Shown here: piece by piece, positions 62,242 through 64,000 of the stretch
Layout: each line of letters starts with the position of its first letter
Numbering within the stretch: position 1 is the first letter of the stretch
DNA from: Bradyrhizobium iriomotense
Lineage (GTDB): Bacteria > Pseudomonadota > Alphaproteobacteria > Rhizobiales > Xanthobacteraceae
Direction: 5' to 3'
Assembly (NCBI RefSeq): GCF_018129405.1
Contig: NZ_JAFCLP010000001.1
Span: 186,001-250,000 of the forward strand
Length of the DNA stretch: 64,000 bases
Position numbers and translations under genes: made by a program
The notes under the pieces: generated by a model
Seen by the model: the letters and a program-made list of their open reading frames with translations, nothing else
Told to the model about the DNA's origin: nothing
Database searches by the model: none

Positions 62242-63113
62242 GCAACGCCGCGACCACGCGCCCGAACGGCCTTGCGCTCTTCATTCTGCCGAGCGCGCTG
62301 CTGTTCGCCTTGTTCTTCTTCCTGCCGATCGGGCTGATGGCGCTGATGAGCGTGCTCACCGGCAATCCGGTGGTGATGCCGAAGGTCGCCTTCACCACGC
62401 GTCACTATGGCCGCATGATCGGCGATCCCTATTATCTCGAGGTGATCTGGACCACGATCCGGATCGGGCTCGTCACCACGCTGGTCGCGCTCGCGATCGG
62501 CTATCCGCTGGCGCACTGGATGGCGCGGATCAAGAGCCGCACCGGACATGCGCTGCTGCTGATGGCCGTGCTCGCACCGATGCTGACCGGCATCGTGGTG
62601 CGCACCTTCGCCTGGATGACGCTGCTGTCCGACAAGGGCGTCGTCAACCAGACCCTGATATCGCTCGGCCTCATCGCTCAACCTTTGAAGCTGATGTACA
62701 CGGAGACCGGCATCGTGGTCGGGCTCGTCCACATCTACGTTCCCTTCATGGTGCTGACGCTCACCGGCGTCATCGGCCGCATCGACGAGCGGCTGGAGCA
62801 GGCCGCTGAAAATCTCGGCGCGAGTCCCTTGCGCGCCTTCCTCGAAGTGACGCTGCCGCTCAGCCTGCCCGGCATTCTCGCCGGATCGCTGCTGGTGTTC
62901 GCGCTCGCGATCAGCGCCTATGTCACGCCGATCCTGCTCGGCGGCTTCCAGATCATGACGCTGCCGATCCTGATCTACCAGCAGATCTCGGCGAACTTCA
63001 ACGTCGGCTTCGCCGCCGCGCTCGGCATCGTGCTGCTCGTGATCTCGCTTCTGCTCGTCATCGCCTATAACCGCGCGCTCGGCCTCGTCTCCGGCCAGCG
63101 CGAATTGCAGTGA
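62238..63113 (+). CDS. ABC transporter permease, polyamine (PotB) type
   Basis: Inner-membrane permease of 291 residues with six predicted segments. The N-terminal segment is LFILPSALLFALFFFLPIGL, and the EAA loop is EQAAENLGASPLRAFLEVTL. The arrangement of two permeases with four-base overlaps is typical of spermidine/putrescine-type importers (PotB then PotC). No ATPase or binding protein is seen before the window ends, so these probably follow or lie elsewhere. The substrate is not determined. Confidence 0.9.
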   Translation: MSNAATTRPNGLALFILPSALLFALFFFLPIGLMALMSVLTGNPVVMPKVAFTTRHYGRMIGDPYYLEVIWTTIRIGLVTTLVALAIGYPLAHWMARIKSRTGHALLLMAVLAPMLTGIVVRTFAWMTLLSDKGVVNQTLISLGLIAQPLKLMYTETGIVVGLVHIYVPFMVLTLTGVIGRIDERLEQAAENLGASPLRAFLEVTLPLSLPGILAGSLLVFALAISAYVTPILLGGFQIMTLPILIYQQISANFNVGFAAALGIVLLVISLLLVIAYNRALGLVSGQRELQ

Positions 63114-63121
63114 GGCTGATG

Positions 63122-63982
63122 ATGCAAACCACGGCCTCGCCTTCGCTCACGGCAGTCCAGCAAGCAGCGTCTGCTCGTACGCCCGGACCTATCAGGCCGT
63201 ACGGCCGCTACCTCTATCTCGCCCTCAACATCGCCATCCTGATCTTCCTGCTGGCACCGATCGCGATCGTGGTCGTGTTCGCGCTGAACCCGACGCCGTT
63301 CATCCAGTTTCCGCCGGTCGGCGTGTCCCTGCGCTGGTTCGAAAAATTCTTCGCCTCGCGCGACTTCATGCATGCGCTCGGCTTCAGCCTCGAAGTCGCC
63401 GTGCTCACCACCCTGTCCGCAACTGTGCTCGGCGCTTCCGCGGCGCTGGCGCTTGCGCGCGGCAACCTGCCGGGCACGCGGCTGATCGTGGCGACCATGC
63501 TCTCGCCCTTGATGCTGCCGGCGATCCTCACCGGTCTCGCGCTGTTCCAGACCTATGTGCTGCTCGACGTGGGAAGGCCGACCTGGGGCCTCGTCGCCGG
63601 CCACACCCTGGTGACGCTGCCTTACGTGGTGCGCACCACGCTCGCAGTGCTGCATAATTTCGACACGCGCCTGGAAGAAGCCGCACAAAATCTCGGAGCA
63701 AGCCCTGTGCGCACCTTCTTCGAGGTGACGCTGCCGTTGATCAAGCCAGGCGTGCTCGCGGGTGCGATCTTCGCCTTCATCGTCTCCTTCGACCAGTTTC
63801 CGGTCTCGCTGTTCCTGGTCTCACCCGGCAACGAGACGCTGCCGGTCACGCTGTTCAATTATCTGAAGTTCGATCTGGACGGCACCATCGGCGCTGCCTC
63901 GGTGGTCTCGATCGTGCTCGCCTTTGTCGTCGTCATCGGGCTCGACCGCACGGTCGGCCTGCGCTCCTACGTCAAATTGTAA
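63122..63982 (+). CDS. ABC transporter permease, polyamine (PotC) type
   Basis: Second permease of the pair, about 286 residues from ATG 63122, which has GAGG six bases upstream; GTG 63110 (GTGA overlap with the first permease) and ATG 63119 are alternatives. An N-terminal cytoplasmic stretch precedes the first membrane segment (LALNIAILIFLLAPIAIVVV). The EAA loop reads EEAAQNLGASPVRTFFEVTL. SFDQFPVSLFLVSPGNETLP closely parallels SFDNVPVSLFLRDAATDMLP in the permease at the left edge, so both belong to the same subfamily. It is complete; the last 18 bases of the window contain nothing recognisable. Confidence 0.9.
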   Translation: MQTTASPSLTAVQQAASARTPGPIRPYGRYLYLALNIAILIFLLAPIAIVVVFALNPTPFIQFPPVGVSLRWFEKFFASRDFMHALGFSLEVAVLTTLSATVLGASAALALARGNLPGTRLIVATMLSPLMLPAILTGLALFQTYVLLDVGRPTWGLVAGHTLVTLPYVVRTTLAVLHNFDTRLEEAAQNLGASPVRTFFEVTLPLIKPGVLAGAIFAFIVSFDQFPVSLFLVSPGNETLPVTLFNYLKFDLDGTIGAASVVSIVLAFVVVIGLDRTVGLRSYVKL

Positions 63983-64000
63983 CCGCTCATTCCAACGAAG

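Overview
The window is GC-rich alphaproteobacterial DNA. Gene content and style suggest a Bradyrhizobium/Rhodopseudomonas-type member of the Hyphomicrobiales: the oxygen-dependent cob pathway, an orphan solute-binding protein of the ABC_sub_bind type, short overlapping operons, and a GC-rich palindromic intergenic repeat near 0.8 kb. The species is inferred from this style and cannot be proved from the sequence alone.

Layout. Positions 1-3.9 kb hold the end of a polyamine-type ABC permease, a GC-rich cruciform-like repeat, a transthyretin-like (5-hydroxyisourate hydrolase family) gene divergent from an MFS transporter, and an amidase. An orphan GAF-GAF histidine kinase follows (4.1-6.2 kb). 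From 6.4 to 33.4 kb lies a near-complete aerobic cobalamin island. It starts with a TonB-dependent receptor plus PepSY membrane protein and a CobC-like phosphatase. Next come cobT-cobF-cbiM, cobA-B-M-E-L, cobK (inverted), cobJ-I-H-G-N-W and a DUF1636 gene, then cobO-cobQ, cobC-cobD and cobP-cobV-bluB. Three cobalamin riboswitches, all on the minus strand with intact B12 boxes, precede the TonB receptor operon, the cbiM-cobF-cobT operon and the DUF1636-cobW-cobN-cobG-H-I-J operon.

Positions 33.4-53.3 kb hold a two-partner secretion locus: a TpsB outer-membrane pore, a 5784-residue LktA/filamentous-haemagglutinin-like adhesin, and a small exported protein of unknown function as the first gene. 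The adhesin carries a 345-bp tandem repeat near its C-terminus.

Positions 53.6-57.3 kb hold a Tat-exported solute-binding protein translationally coupled to a dCache hybrid histidine kinase with REC and HPt domains. A two-haem-motif cytochrome c follows. Then come a LysR regulator divergent from a ring-cleaving-dioxygenase/hydrolase pair resembling MhqO/MhqD, and an IclR regulator coupled to two polyamine-type ABC permeases that reach the window end.

How the parts work together. The cob genes cover uroporphyrinogen III to adenosylcobalamin by the aerobic (CobG/CobNST) route, including lower-ligand synthesis (BluB) and activation (CobT). The CobS and CobT subunits of the cobaltochelatase and the cobalt(II) reductase CobR are not visible here. 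The riboswitches link B12 level to cobalt entry (CbiM), corrin synthesis, and a TonB/PepSY uptake pair that by sequence looks like a siderophore system. No tRNA, rRNA, CRISPR array, insertion sequence or phage gene was recognised.
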